From: Chthonomonadales bacterium
Lineage (GTDB): Bacteria > Armatimonadota > Chthonomonadetes > Chthonomonadales > CAJBBX01
Length of the DNA: 42,111 nucleotides
Direction: 5' to 3'
NCBI GenBank assembly: GCA_027459625.1
Contig: DAIDHP010000034.1
Location: 1 to 42,111 of the forward strand
Position 1 is the stretch's first letter. Each line of letters begins with the position of its first letter. A program made the position numbers and the translations under genes. Under the pieces are notes generated by a model. The model saw only the letters and a program-made list of their open reading frames with translations. It was not told the DNA's origin and did not search any database. Shown piece by piece: positions 1-8,488 of this stretch.

Positions 1-75
1 TGTGAACCGCCCGGTGCGGACCCGCATGCCGGGTGGTGTGGGAGGCGGGATCAGTAATGACCCCGCCTACCCGAT
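1..75 (+). mobile_element. Group II intron 3' end (domains V and VI)
   Basis: Positions 6-37 fold into a domain V hairpin. The lower helix is 9 bp (6-14 with 29-37), there is a 2-nt bulge at 27-28, the upper helix is 4 bp, and a tetraloop lies at 19-22. A C-G-C triad sits at 8-10 with a G-U wobble (9-34); CGC rather than AGC is typical of bacterial class C introns. Positions 40-72 form domain VI: GGG-A-GGCGGG pairs with CCCGCC-T-CCC, leaving A69 bulged as the branch point. The intron ends CCCGAT at 70-75, matching the AY 3' splice rule. The intron body and any reverse transcriptase lie left of the window. The 3' exon starts at 76, only 24 nt beyond the stop codon of the convergent glycosidase gene. 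The structure is read directly; the class assignment is an inference. Confidence 0.88.
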
Positions 76-99
76 TTGTCGCAAACCCGTGAGTAATGC

Positions 100-1773
100 T
101 TATTCTCCAACGATTCGCAACATCCCCTCATACCAGGCTTTCCAGCGATCCCGTGTGACGATCCGTTCGGAATCCATCGCGATGCTGTCCTCCACCATCG
201 GAAGCGCATACGCCACTTTCCCTTTGCCAATTCGATTTGCAAGCACCATAGGCATGTTGCGATCATCCTTGGCCAGTACCTCCGCACTATGACATTTCAA
301 TTTGAGGCGAGTGGCGTGCGGGAATGTGTCGAACTTCCAAATGTTTCCGAAAGTTTTCACAGTCACCGTTGCGGACGAGTGTTGATCCATCGGGGTGGCG
401 CCCAGGAACCTGCTGAAATCCTTGCCCCAATTTGAAGGATTTGGAGCATGCCAAATGACATTCCCTCCGTTTTTCACCCACTCCTCCAGTTTTACAGCCT
501 CGTCAATGGTAATTTTGGTTCCGGGCAGGAATAGTGTGGAGTACTCGTCATTCAAGGGTAAATCACCTCTTACCGATACGGTCTCATAACCCATCATTTT
601 CAAAAGATAGTCGCAGAGGATCATTCTATGTGAGAGAAACTCCGGTTTATTTCCCGGGTTTGCCGGGTTTTGGCGGTTGTAATAGTGCAATGGCCAATAG
701 ACGCCGATTCTTTTTTCCTTCTCATGATGCCGCACAATTTGAGGAATCTGATGGGAATATTCCAGAAAACATTCCAACCCCGGCTTTACCGTATTATGTT
801 CATTCACCAACCCCAAAGAGCTTTCAGCGGCGTGCGTTGTGTAGGGTGAAAAGCGAGCGTCAATGTCCTTAAGGCTCCACCAGAAGAATCCATTCGCTCC
901 GAATTTCCAGCATTCCGCAAGTGTTTTGCTTAAATATCTTCTTTGAATTTCCGGATCATAGGTGGACGCTGTGCTGATTGCCTGTATCAGAACCGGTCCG
1001 AAGGATCGAAACAGCATGGTGTAATATCCTGCGACCGTCACGGCGAGCGGATCATCCATTCCTTCGAAAAGCACGTTATGCATGCGGGGGAATGGCAGGA
1101 GATGCAAGGAATGAATGTTAATGGCCTTTTGTTCGTTAGGTCTCCATCCTGTGTCATCCAGGAACTGCGCCTGATGGTTTCCTGAAAGGATAAGGCATTT
1201 CGGGTATACGGAATGAATGGCGTCGGATATCAATACGCTCCAATGATTGATGGATAACACAGGCGCGGACATGGAATCCGGAGTGGAGCAGAGTTCGTTT
1301 CCTTGATCGATGCCGATCATCCATGGATGGAAAGGCGCCACAATGTCTGCAACTCTTTGAGCGTATCCTGCGGCGCATGCGTGCATATCCATGTCGGTAA
1401 AGACATTGCATCCTTCAGCCCAATTGGGCCATGTGACCGCGCCATTCATCCATCCCGTGATAAGAGACATTTGCATATTCAAATCTCTATCCGAGCACCA
1501 CCTTAGGAAGTTTTCCAGTCGATGACAAACCGAAGGATCGTAAAATTCAGCTTCCGGTTCGAAATCCGACCAACGTAGAAAAAAACGCACGGAATTCATT
1601 CCGAGCGTTTTGATCAAATCCAAATCCTTTTGGATCTCCGTCTCCGGCCAAATTCTCCACATGCCCATGCCGCAGGAAGCAGGCCAATAATTAACGCCTA
1701 TGGGCACGAATATTTTGCCGGATCTTTCAAAATAACCCTCTTTGTTGATAAGGAGACCTTCTTTATCCGACAT
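100..1773 (-). CDS. GH5/GH42-like glycosidase with C-terminal amidotransferase-like domain, possibly inactive
   Basis: 557-residue protein with no signal peptide. Residues about 10-340 look like a clan GH-A TIM barrel: an early strand with SVRFFLRWSD, and GIDQGNEL at 153-161 giving the expected acid/base Glu160. The C-terminal third (LFLPGTKITIDEAVKLEEWV, then NGGNVIWHAP) resembles the GATase-like domain that follows the barrel in GH42 beta-galactosidases. At the strand-7 position, where retaining enzymes carry the nucleophile Glu (usually IQEFG or similar), the sequence reads GPVLIQAIS, with Ala265. This suggests a catalytically altered or carbohydrate-binding paralogue. The start is ATG at 1773, 25 nt downstream of the acetyltransferase stop, so the two are probably cotranscribed. 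The substrate cannot be told from sequence. Confidence 0.75.
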   Translation of the reverse strand: MSDKEGLLINKEGYFERSGKIFVPIGVNYWPASCGMGMWRIWPETEIQKDLDLIKTLGMNSVRFFLRWSDFEPEAEFYDPSVCHRLENFLRWCSDRDLNMQMSLITGWMNGAVTWPNWAEGCNVFTDMDMHACAAGYAQRVADIVAPFHPWMIGIDQGNELCSTPDSMSAPVLSINHWSVLISDAIHSVYPKCLILSGNHQAQFLDDTGWRPNEQKAINIHSLHLLPFPRMHNVLFEGMDDPLAVTVAGYYTMLFRSFGPVLIQAISTASTYDPEIQRRYLSKTLAECWKFGANGFFWWSLKDIDARFSPYTTHAAESSLGLVNEHNTVKPGLECFLEYSHQIPQIVRHHEKEKRIGVYWPLHYYNRQNPANPGNKPEFLSHRMILCDYLLKMMGYETVSVRGDLPLNDEYSTLFLPGTKITIDEAVKLEEWVKNGGNVIWHAPNPSNWGKDFSRFLGATPMDQHSSATVTVKTFGNIWKFDTFPHATRLKLKCHSAEVLAKDDRNMPMVLANRIGKGKVAYALPMVEDSIAMDSERIVTRDRWKAWYEGMLRIVGE

Positions 1774-1798
1774 GATCCCACCCTCGATTCTGTGATTA

Positions 1799-2443
1799 CT
1801 AACGCATACGTATCACTTTTGCGGGCACTCCCGCAGTTACGGTTCCCGCTGGAACATCATGACGCACCACCGATCCCGCACCGATTACGGCGCCGGCATG
1901 CACATGCACTCCGGCAAGCAGAGTGGAACCCGCACCGATATATACGTCATCCTCCACCCATATGGGGGAAAGATGGCATTCCTGAAAAGACATGGGGGTA
2001 TCTCTGTCCTCGAATTCATGTTCGGCGGATATGAAGTTGCATCCTGTGCCCATCATCACATTATCCCCGAACCGAACACCGCCCATCCCATTGACAATGC
2101 TGAAAGAGTTGATGCAACTCCTTTTGCCGATGTGAATCCATCCCCCGTAGGCGTGAAGCAGTGCGTAAGGGCGTATATCGGAGAAATCCTCGCATACAAT
2201 GGAGTATTTCCCACCCTCAGGATGATTCCCGAAGGTCCATAATTCCGCCCCAAATCCAATACGCGATCCATAGCCGATGGAGATATGCCTTGGATCGCGA
2301 ATGATCGCACGAAAGGATATTTCCGTTTTCTCTCCGACGGAGTACAATCGTCGCAATAACGGGAAAAGCCTCCAGCGCAACTCGTAAAGCAAGCGAAGGC
2401 GCTTATTCGATGGGTCGTATCGTTCCGTCGGTATTGTTTGCAT
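1799..2443 (-). CDS. Hexapeptide-repeat (left-handed beta-helix) acyltransferase
   Basis: 214 residues. From about residue 50 the protein carries the [LIV]-G-x4 hexapeptide periodicity of the LbH acyltransferase fold (for example ISIGYGSRIGFGAELW and YIGAGSTLLAGVHVHAGAVI). It ends with the GAGSVVRHDVPAGTVTAGVP signature common to WcaF, NodL and CysE-like O-acetyltransferases, which use acetyl-CoA. The acceptor is unknown; a sugar in an exported polysaccharide is likely from the family. A strong GGAGG sits 10 nt before the ATG. The gene lies directly upstream of the glycosidase-like gene on the same strand, which fits a role in glycan modification, but the pathway is inferred only from this. 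Confidence 0.85.
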   Translation of the reverse strand: MQTIPTERYDPSNKRLRLLYELRWRLFPLLRRLYSVGEKTEISFRAIIRDPRHISIGYGSRIGFGAELWTFGNHPEGGKYSIVCEDFSDIRPYALLHAYGGWIHIGKRSCINSFSIVNGMGGVRFGDNVMMGTGCNFISAEHEFEDRDTPMSFQECHLSPIWVEDDVYIGAGSTLLAGVHVHAGAVIGAGSVVRHDVPAGTVTAGVPAKVIRMR

Positions 2444-2521
2444 CTTGGCAAACCCTCCTTTTTGTATAGTAGGAAAGTATCCTCGTGAGAATATTCCTTA
2501 AGGGAACATTCACCATAGCTT

Positions 2522-3103
2522 TCATTTTTTGATGATGATACTCTTAATACGATCACCGAGATGAATCTTCTTCACCACGTCCATCCCTTTGATCACCTTG
2601 CCGAAAACGCAATAATCCCCGTCCAAACGATGATTGGGCACAAGGTTGATGAACCATTGACTGTCACCGGTGTCACTTTGCGGGGCTGATAACGCCATGG
2701 CGATGGTTCCTGTGTCATTGGTCAAATTGTTGCGTTCAAAGGGGATGTTTTTTCCGGAGCCACCCGCTCCGATGTGCCTCATATCACGCTGCTCGGGCGT
2801 CATCTCAAGGAACTGTTTGGGAGTCATACCCTTAGTGGCGGGGTCCCCGGCTTGAACCACGAAATCCGATATCACACGATGGAAAAGAATGCCATCGTAA
2901 AATTTCTTGTGACAAAGCTCAATGAAATGCGCCACGGTTTTAGGGGCGTCTTTCGGATAGAGGGCGATATAAACCTTGCCTCTGCCTTCAACCGTCATAA
3001 TCGCTATGGGGTTCGTAGTCTTTGGAGCGGGTTTCGCCTGGACCGCAGTTGCGACAAGGCTTAATAAAAGAACGGTGCATATGGAACGAAGCAAGTAAGA
3101 CAT
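2522..3103 (-). CDS. Exported cyclophilin-type peptidyl-prolyl cis-trans isomerase
   Basis: 193 residues from the ATG at 3103. An upstream in-frame start at 3217 exists, but the 3103 ATG has a GAGG Shine-Dalgarno and begins a clean signal peptide (MSYLLRSICTVLLLSL, with AxA-type cleavage near VQA-KP). The cyclophilin core is complete: FHRVISDFVVQAGDP contains the catalytic Arg and Gln, followed by GTIAMAL, SQWFIN and DGDYCVFGKV. A family insertion (about 30 residues around TPKQFLEMTPEQRD) is as seen in many bacterial periplasmic cyclophilins. It probably speeds proline isomerisation during folding of exported proteins. It follows the fabI and 79-residue genes on the same strand. Confidence 0.88.
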   Translation of the reverse strand: MSYLLRSICTVLLLSLVATAVQAKPAPKTTNPIAIMTVEGRGKVYIALYPKDAPKTVAHFIELCHKKFYDGILFHRVISDFVVQAGDPATKGMTPKQFLEMTPEQRDMRHIGAGGSGKNIPFERNNLTNDTGTIAMALSAPQSDTGDSQWFINLVPNHRLDGDYCVFGKVIKGMDVVKKIHLGDRIKSIIIKK

Positions 3104-3229
3104 TTTTCTAACCTCATGCATAGTGAATGGAATGAAAACATCCGATATAATTAACTTCCACGGATGTTCATCTTTCAAGTTAATTACGGCGCGAAATTGG
3201 CGAATCTTCACAGTCATTCTTTGGCGCTC

Positions 3230-3469
3230 CTATTCTCTCTCATGTTTTCGTTTTTTAGGAGGTTTGCGGGAGCGAATCATATCCTCCACATAGAGTTCCG
3301 CCAAGGCTTGATAAGGATCCTTGGCTGATCCTTGGTTGTTCGCCAATTCCTCCTTGAACTCCGAAATGCGCTTGTCAAGTCGTCGTTTGCTGCGGATGAC
3401 CATTCGCAAAAGAATAACGGAGATCGTTAAGCCTATGAGCCAAATGATGATTCTTAAATAGATGTTCAT
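3230..3469 (-). CDS. Small membrane protein with N-terminal TM helix and charged tail
   Basis: 79 residues. One transmembrane helix at about residues 3-24 (IYLRIIIWLIGLTISVILL) is followed by a highly charged, probably coiled-coil segment (RSKRRLDKRISEFKEELANN) and a basic tail (RKPPKKRKHERE). No known domain is recognised. The ATG lies 12 nt downstream of the fabI stop codon, so the gene is almost certainly cotranscribed with fabI. The topology, with a short N-out or N-in helix and a cytoplasmic basic tail, resembles small scaffold or membrane-anchor proteins, but no function can be assigned. Confidence 0.75.
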   Translation of the reverse strand: MNIYLRIIIWLIGLTISVILLRMVIRSKRRLDKRISEFKEELANNQGSAKDPYQALAELYVEDMIRSRKPPKKRKHERE

Positions 3470-3481
3470 CTCAAACGCATT

Positions 3482-4264
3482 CTACATTCCCATGATGTGA
3501 TATCCCGCATCCACGTAAATGACTTCACCGGTAATCCCTCGCGCCATGGGACTCAATAGGAATGTGATTACATCACCGACTTCGTCGGCGTCCACGTTTC
3601 TTCTTAGCGGAGCGTGCTCCGCCATATAGCCGAATATCGAACTGAACCCGGAAATGCCGCTGGCGGCGAGCGTTTTGATCGGACCGGCGGAAACCGCGTT
3701 GACTCTGATATTTTGCGGTCCGAGATCGTTGGCAAGATATCTCATGCTTGATTCCAAAGCCGCTTTGGCGACTCCCATCATATTATAACCGGGAACCACG
3801 CGTTCGCCACCCAAATAAGTTAGAGTAACAACACTGCCGCCACCGTTCGCTTTAAATAGGTTCTTCGCACCTGCGGTGAGAGCGACAAGCGTGTAAGCGC
3901 TGTTATCCATGGCAATTAGGAAGCCGTCCCGAGAAGTATCGACGAATTGACCTGAAAGGTCCTCGCGCTTTGCAAATGCGATTGCGTGAATCATTCCATC
4001 CAATTTGCCTTCGAAATGTTCGCCCACCTGACAATAGAGTTCATTGACGCTATCCTCCTTGGTGGCGTCACATAAAAAAATCGGGGAATTCGAAATTTCA
4101 GATGTGTCTAGAAGTTTTTGAACCTCCCCTTTTTCACGCTCGCTGTATACCGAAAACGCTAATGTCGCCCCCTCTCTCTGAAGAGATAATGCGCTATGCC
4201 ATGAGATGCTCCACTTATTACGCGTCCCGCTCACCAGGATGCGTTTTCCATCCATTATTCCCAA
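3482..4264 (-). CDS. fabI: Enoyl-[acyl-carrier-protein] reductase (NADH), FabI
   Basis: 260 residues, SDR fold. FabI reduces enoyl-ACP in the last step of each fatty-acid elongation cycle. The nucleotide-binding N-terminus (GKRILVSGTRNKWSISW) replaces the classical SDR glycine motif, as in FabI. The catalytic pair is Tyr150 in TLTYLGGE and Tyr160-x6-Lys167 (GYNMMGVAKAAL), equivalent to E. coli Tyr146, Tyr156 and Lys163. The start is most likely the TTG at 4264: AAGGAG lies 6-7 nt upstream, and the resulting N-terminus MGIMDGKRIL aligns with the usual MGxxxGKRILVTG. The ATG at 4255 is too far from the ribosome binding site. Heads a probable fabI, small membrane protein, cyclophilin operon. AT-rich sequence upstream probably holds its promoter. 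Confidence 0.95.
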   Translation of the reverse strand: MGIMDGKRILVSGTRNKWSISWHSALSLQREGATLAFSVYSEREKGEVQKLLDTSEISNSPIFLCDATKEDSVNELYCQVGEHFEGKLDGMIHAIAFAKREDLSGQFVDTSRDGFLIAMDNSAYTLVALTAGAKNLFKANGGGSVVTLTYLGGERVVPGYNMMGVAKAALESSMRYLANDLGPQNIRVNAVSAGPIKTLAASGISGFSSIFGYMAEHAPLRRNVDADEVGDVITFLLSPMARGITGEVIYVDAGYHIMGM

Positions 4265-4438
4265 AACGATCTCCTTTTCGAAAAAAATATATATTCTCTC
4301 GGATAATTATCATTATGACATACTCGACCCTTCCGCGTCCCTAATCCTGTTATATATCTTCGGGAAAGGGGCGTCCATTCTCCTTATATTTCGCATCCCT
4401 TCAAAGACCAAATGAAACTCCAAATCGCGATGACAAAA

Positions 4439-6490
4439 TCACCTTCCAAGGATCGTTTTCGCCCGAAGTATCTCCGCCACGCTCCATGCCTGGGCTATGG
4501 CTCCTTGAGGAGCGTGAGGAGAGTCTCCGTCGAAGATCTCCGAGATGCTTCCGATGCCAGCCTCCTCCATATGGCGTTCCAATCCGACGAGGAGGGATTC
4601 CGCTCCGCTGATGTCCGAGTGAACACGATAGTGCGCCAAGACGTAATGTCCCAGTAGCCACGGCCAAACCGTTCCTTGGTGGTACGCTCCATCCCTTTCC
4701 CAAGCGCTGCCAGAATAATATCCCTTGTATGCGGGGTCATGAGGGGAAAGAGTTCTTAAGCCTACAGGAGTAAGCAGATGATCTCGCACCGTTAATAGTA
4801 AATCGGTCCATTGACTGCGGGCAAGCGGGGAAAATGGAAGACTGACAGCGAATATTTGGTTGGGACGTATGGAGTCATCCGTAAAGTCATTTCCGATAAC
4901 GTCGTAAAGCCCCAAATGATCCGGTCGTACATACGATAGTGAAAAACTATGCAACGCTTGCCGCGCCATCTCTTCGTACGCACGGCAATCCATATCGCAT
5001 ATTTTTAATAGCTCAGCTATGATATGCAGCGCGTTGCACCAGAGAGCGTTCACCTCCACGGGCTTGCCAACCCTGGGGGTGAACGCGTTATCCCCGATTT
5101 TAGCGTCCATCCACGTCAATTGCGTTCCCGGGTTCCCTGCCCAAAGGAGATGATCGGATGGGTCCATGTGAATGTCGTATCGAGCGCCTCGCACATGCCA
5201 ATCGATTATATCCGTTAATTTCGGAATGATTGTACGAAGCATCTCCATTTTCCCCCCGTCCAAATGAGCCGGGGGGAGCGTGATTATCTCGTAATAATTG
5301 GGACATAGGGCGTCATACCCATGCAGATACTCCCAGATAGCCTGAAAATACCATAACGTTCCATCCACGTTATTGTATTCCGCCCCCGTTCCGGAATCCG
5401 GGAATCGATTCGGCAGCATGCCCTGATCGATGTAGTTTGCATACGAAAGGATGATGTCTCTGGCGATATGTTCCCTTCCGGTACACAAGCATATGCCGGG
5501 CATGGAGATCATCGTGTCGCGGCTCCAATCCGAAAACCAATGGTATCCTGCGAGGATGGTGCTTCGTTTCAAGGTCAATGAGGACTTGGCGTGGGATTCT
5601 CGATCCATAAGGAAGCAATCGGATGACAAAACAAGTTTAGAAAGGAAAGGATCGTTTACGGAAGACCGATCCAAGAGGGTTTTTTGACGGGATAGAATCT
5701 GCCGATAAGATTCCGATGGATCACTCCACTCATCATCCGTGCTGGCGACAAATGTAATCTCCTCATGTTCGTCCAATTCACACACGAAATGTGCAGGGCA
5801 GTATAAATCCTCCAACCAATCCATCCCGCGCTCCCGCTCCCGCATGTGTTCGATGTTCATATGCCAATAATCCACGGGTTCGCAACGCATTTCTCTCGCG
5901 GACAATCGCAAACGATCCTGGGTTTCATCTAATTGAACGCTTAATCCGGAATCATTTGGGAATAGGTGAAAGGGGGGGGGGGAATCTCTTCTCATCTCCT
6001 GATGATAACTCTTCCTGCAGATCAGGGGAGCGAGATTGAGTTGTATCGGGGAGTTGGATTGCAAGAGTTTATATTTCACGTAGACAGTGTTGCCGCCGTA
6101 TTCCATCCAGATAGTCTTTTGAAGGAGAATATCAGTACTTATTCGATAGGTGAATTGGGGGGTTGGCGTATGGGTGAAGTGATCCAACAAAAGATGACCC
6201 TGAGGGTGAATTACACCGGGATACTGATTTGAGGAAAGTTCATACACCGCCCCCTCCGCCATGACGGTCTCCTCCAATTTCGATAAGAACGTTACTCGTT
6301 CCAAAGGTGGCTTCAAAGAGGCGACAAGAAGCGCATGGTATCGGCGTGTGTTTGATCCGGACAGAGTGGAGGAGGCAAAACCCCCTACGCCATTGGTTAT
6401 GAGCCATTCCCTGTGGCTGGAAAAATCGTAATCACGTAATTGGTCTCCGTTGAATGTGATTGGCTTAAGGGATCGATCTATTGATTGCAT
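4439..6490 (-). CDS. Amylo-alpha-1,6-glucosidase / glycogen debranching-type enzyme (GH133)
   Basis: 683 residues from the ATG at 6490, which has AAGGAG 10 nt upstream; an in-frame ATG at 6538 has no ribosome binding site. The N-terminal domain opens with the GDE_N signature (REWLITNGVGGFASSTLSGS, then NTRRYHALLV). The C-terminal (alpha/alpha)6 barrel carries GYHWFSDWSRDTMISMPG and later GTVWPWLLGHY, matching the GDE_C family that removes alpha-1,6-linked glucose branches from glycogen. It is probably cytoplasmic. An uninterrupted run of 11 C (G on the plus strand, 5972-5982) encodes Ser-Pro-Pro-Pro near residue 171 and could be slippage-prone. The reading frame is intact as given. Ends 175 nt before fabI, same strand. 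Confidence 0.88.
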   Translation of the reverse strand: MQSIDRSLKPITFNGDQLRDYDFSSHREWLITNGVGGFASSTLSGSNTRRYHALLVASLKPPLERVTFLSKLEETVMAEGAVYELSSNQYPGVIHPQGHLLLDHFTHTPTPQFTYRISTDILLQKTIWMEYGGNTVYVKYKLLQSNSPIQLNLAPLICRKSYHQEMRRDSPPPFHLFPNDSGLSVQLDETQDRLRLSAREMRCEPVDYWHMNIEHMRERERGMDWLEDLYCPAHFVCELDEHEEITFVASTDDEWSDPSESYRQILSRQKTLLDRSSVNDPFLSKLVLSSDCFLMDRESHAKSSLTLKRSTILAGYHWFSDWSRDTMISMPGICLCTGREHIARDIILSYANYIDQGMLPNRFPDSGTGAEYNNVDGTLWYFQAIWEYLHGYDALCPNYYEIITLPPAHLDGGKMEMLRTIIPKLTDIIDWHVRGARYDIHMDPSDHLLWAGNPGTQLTWMDAKIGDNAFTPRVGKPVEVNALWCNALHIIAELLKICDMDCRAYEEMARQALHSFSLSYVRPDHLGLYDVIGNDFTDDSIRPNQIFAVSLPFSPLARSQWTDLLLTVRDHLLTPVGLRTLSPHDPAYKGYYSGSAWERDGAYHQGTVWPWLLGHYVLAHYRVHSDISGAESLLVGLERHMEEAGIGSISEIFDGDSPHAPQGAIAQAWSVAEILRAKTILGR

Positions 6491-6797
6491 TGGAAAAGGT
6501 CTCCTTATGGTATGAAATCCCAACGGCAAATCCATCAATGGAGGGGCGCTTATGGTAAACTAAATTGAATTAGCGAATGATGAAATAGGTTGTTTCGCTT
6601 CTTGCCATAAATCCGCAATTTATCCGAAACACTTTCTCGAAATGAAAGTCTACATAAATGGATTGAAAACGAGGCAATCATCTATGAAGCGCCCCTTGCC
6701 TGCCGTACGGATTTGAAGTTACGCTAGCGAAACCTTCAAACCGTATGATTATTATCTCATGTATTCGTTGGATTAGGATCGGAAATCACAATTGTCA

Positions 6798-7853
6798 ATG
6801 GGACTGATAGGTCTAACAACGGAAGAACTAAGCGAATTGGTGGCGAAACATAAAGCCCCTTCTTACAGAGGGAAGCAACTCTCCCATTGGATCTACCGTC
6901 GGTATGCATCGGATTTTAATGAGATGAGCGATCTCCCCGCTGATCTTAGAAGTGATATTCATCAGGAATACACCATAAATCCGATTCATATCTCCGCTTG
7001 CGTGAAGTCCTCCGACGGTGTGGTGAAATACCTGTTTGAAATGGGGGACGGGGAGCGTATCGAGTCGGTGTACCTGCCATATCCCGATCGGGTATCGATT
7101 TGTGTTTCCACCCAGGCGGGATGTCCCATGAGATGCGCTTTTTGCGCCACAGGCTCCGAGGGGTTATCAAGAAACCTAACCGCAGGTGAGATAGTGGGGC
7201 AAGCCCTCGCGCTGCAACGGGAGCGCCCTGACAGGCGGATCAGTCATGTTGTATATATGGGTATGGGCGAGCCGCTGTTAAATTACGACGCAACGTTAAA
7301 AAGCGTGCGTCTGCTGATAAATGAGGTTGGGTTTTCAGCGCGACATATAACTCTTTCCACAGTGGGCGTTCCCGACGGAATACGCAAGCTTTCAAGGGAA
7401 AATGCGCCAGTCACATTGGCGTTGTCACTTCACGCCCCAAATGATCAACTTCGCGCTCGGTTGATTCCGACCGCGATGAAATGGCGATTAGCCGAGATTT
7501 TGCAAGCTTGCAGGGAGTATTTCGACGCAACCGGTCGAAACCTGACTTTTGAGTATCTCTTGCTGCAGGGTGTCAACGATTCGCCGGAACATGCGGAATC
7601 CTTGGCTACACTGTTGGAGGGACTGCCTGGGAATGTTAATCTCATTCCTTACAATCCGGTGAAAGTGGATCAGACTTTTAGACGACCCAACACAAAGGGG
7701 ATTCAGGCATTCAGGGAGGTGTTGGAGAGAAGAGGGCGTGTTGTGACGCAACGAATGGAGCGAGGGGGCGGGATAAGCGCCGCTTGCGGTCAACTCAGAA
7801 GACACGCGTTTGAAGCTCAACAACCCGAAATATCGGCGGCGCCGGAAAGGTGA
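6798..7853 (+). CDS. rlmN: Dual-specificity 23S rRNA/tRNA adenine-C2 methyltransferase RlmN
   Basis: About 351 residues, the normal size for RlmN, a radical-SAM enzyme that methylates C2 of A2503 in 23S rRNA and of A37 in some tRNAs. The radical-SAM cluster motif CPMRCAFC (CxxxCxxC) falls at about residue 110, followed by ATGSEGLSRNLTAGEIVGQ. Further signatures are YMGMGEPLLNYD, LSLHAPND and FEYLLLQGVND. The C-terminal GGGISAACGQL contains the resolving/methyl-carrying cysteine. The start is uncertain: ATG 6798 or TTG 6792, neither with a strong ribosome binding site. The stop overlaps the GTG of the LptC-like gene (GTGA), implying translational coupling. Confidence 0.95.
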   Translation: MGLIGLTTEELSELVAKHKAPSYRGKQLSHWIYRRYASDFNEMSDLPADLRSDIHQEYTINPIHISACVKSSDGVVKYLFEMGDGERIESVYLPYPDRVSICVSTQAGCPMRCAFCATGSEGLSRNLTAGEIVGQALALQRERPDRRISHVVYMGMGEPLLNYDATLKSVRLLINEVGFSARHITLSTVGVPDGIRKLSRENAPVTLALSLHAPNDQLRARLIPTAMKWRLAEILQACREYFDATGRNLTFEYLLLQGVNDSPEHAESLATLLEGLPGNVNLIPYNPVKVDQTFRRPNTKGIQAFREVLERRGRVVTQRMERGGGISAACGQLRRHAFEAQQPEISAAPER

Positions 7854-8452
7854 GATTATTCATAAAGAAGATAGATTTCATGTACAGCCACTTCTCATCC
7901 CGAGGCGCCGGTTTCATATTCGTTTTATTTTCACTCCTGCTCGTCGGATGTGTGCATGTACAACCGATAGCCGAGCGGAATTCGAACGCGAATAAACCGA
8001 AACAGGTGATACCAAATGTGAACAGCCAAGGCATCACCATGCATTGGCAGGAGAAAGATATAAAATCCCGCGTATTCAAACCGCTGTTGGATATCAAAGC
8101 GGATAACGGAATGATGAAGGCGTCGAGTGAATCTGGGACTTTGAATCAAGCTTCGGGAGTGCTATACAAGAACGGATTGCCCGCAGCAAGGTTTCAAGCT
8201 CCGCATGTTAAAGCGAGCAGAGCGTCAAACATTGTGATTGCATATAATGGCGTGGTATTGAACAGCATATCTCCTCCTGGTGTGAAAGTGACGGCGGATC
8301 GTTTTATTTGGAGGATGATTGAAAATAAAATTATCGTGTATGGAAACGTGCATGTCGTATATCAACCTCCTAAAGCGAAGACACCGGTCGCATGGGGCTT
8401 TGCGCAAAGAATGACCATAGACACGCAACTGCAAAAACTGACCATACCGTAA
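7850..8452 (+). CDS. LptC-like LPS-export lipoprotein
   Basis: 200 residues from a GTG that overlaps the rlmN stop; an alternative ATG at 7880 would give a more conventional signal length. The N-terminus is a lipoprotein signal with lipobox LLVGC. The mature part (MHWQEKDIKSRVFKPLLDIKADNGMMKASSESG...) looks like the short beta-strand repeats of the LptC/OstA (beta-jellyroll) superfamily, including YNGVVLNSISPPGVKVTADR. LptC normally bridges the LptBFG transporter to the periplasmic LptA. The call rests mainly on position: LptA-like, LptB and LptF/G genes follow on the same strand. A lipoprotein rather than a bitopic LptC is a variation. Confidence 0.62.
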   Translation: MRLFIKKIDFMYSHFSSRGAGFIFVLFSLLLVGCVHVQPIAERNSNANKPKQVIPNVNSQGITMHWQEKDIKSRVFKPLLDIKADNGMMKASSESGTLNQASGVLYKNGLPAARFQAPHVKASRASNIVIAYNGVVLNSISPPGVKVTADRFIWRMIENKIIVYGNVHVVYQPPKAKTPVAWGFAQRMTIDTQLQKLTIP

Positions 8453-8488
8453 GCGGTATGATGACGGAAAGATACAGGAATGCCGTCA
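8443..8488 (+). other. Two consecutive hairpins after the LptC-like gene
   Basis: A perfect 7-bp stem with a 4-nt loop (CATACCG-TAAG-CGGTATG, 8443-8460) contains the stop codon in its loop. It is followed by a 6-bp stem (TGACGG at 8462-8467 with CCGTCA at 8483-8488). Neither is followed by a T run, so these look more like mRNA 3'-end stabilisers or an attenuator than simple terminators. The remaining gap to 8693 shows no gene. Confidence 0.4.

Noticed and set aside
2-292. 96-residue plus-strand reading frame beginning MNRPVRTRMPGG
   Set aside because: It is a translation of group II intron domains V and VI running on antisense to the glycosidase gene; the RNA structure explains the sequence.
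4299-4320. Fur-box-like sequence upstream of fabI (GATAAT repeats)
   Set aside because: About 13 of 19 positions fit the consensus, in a very AT-rich promoter region; too weak, and fabI is not an expected target.
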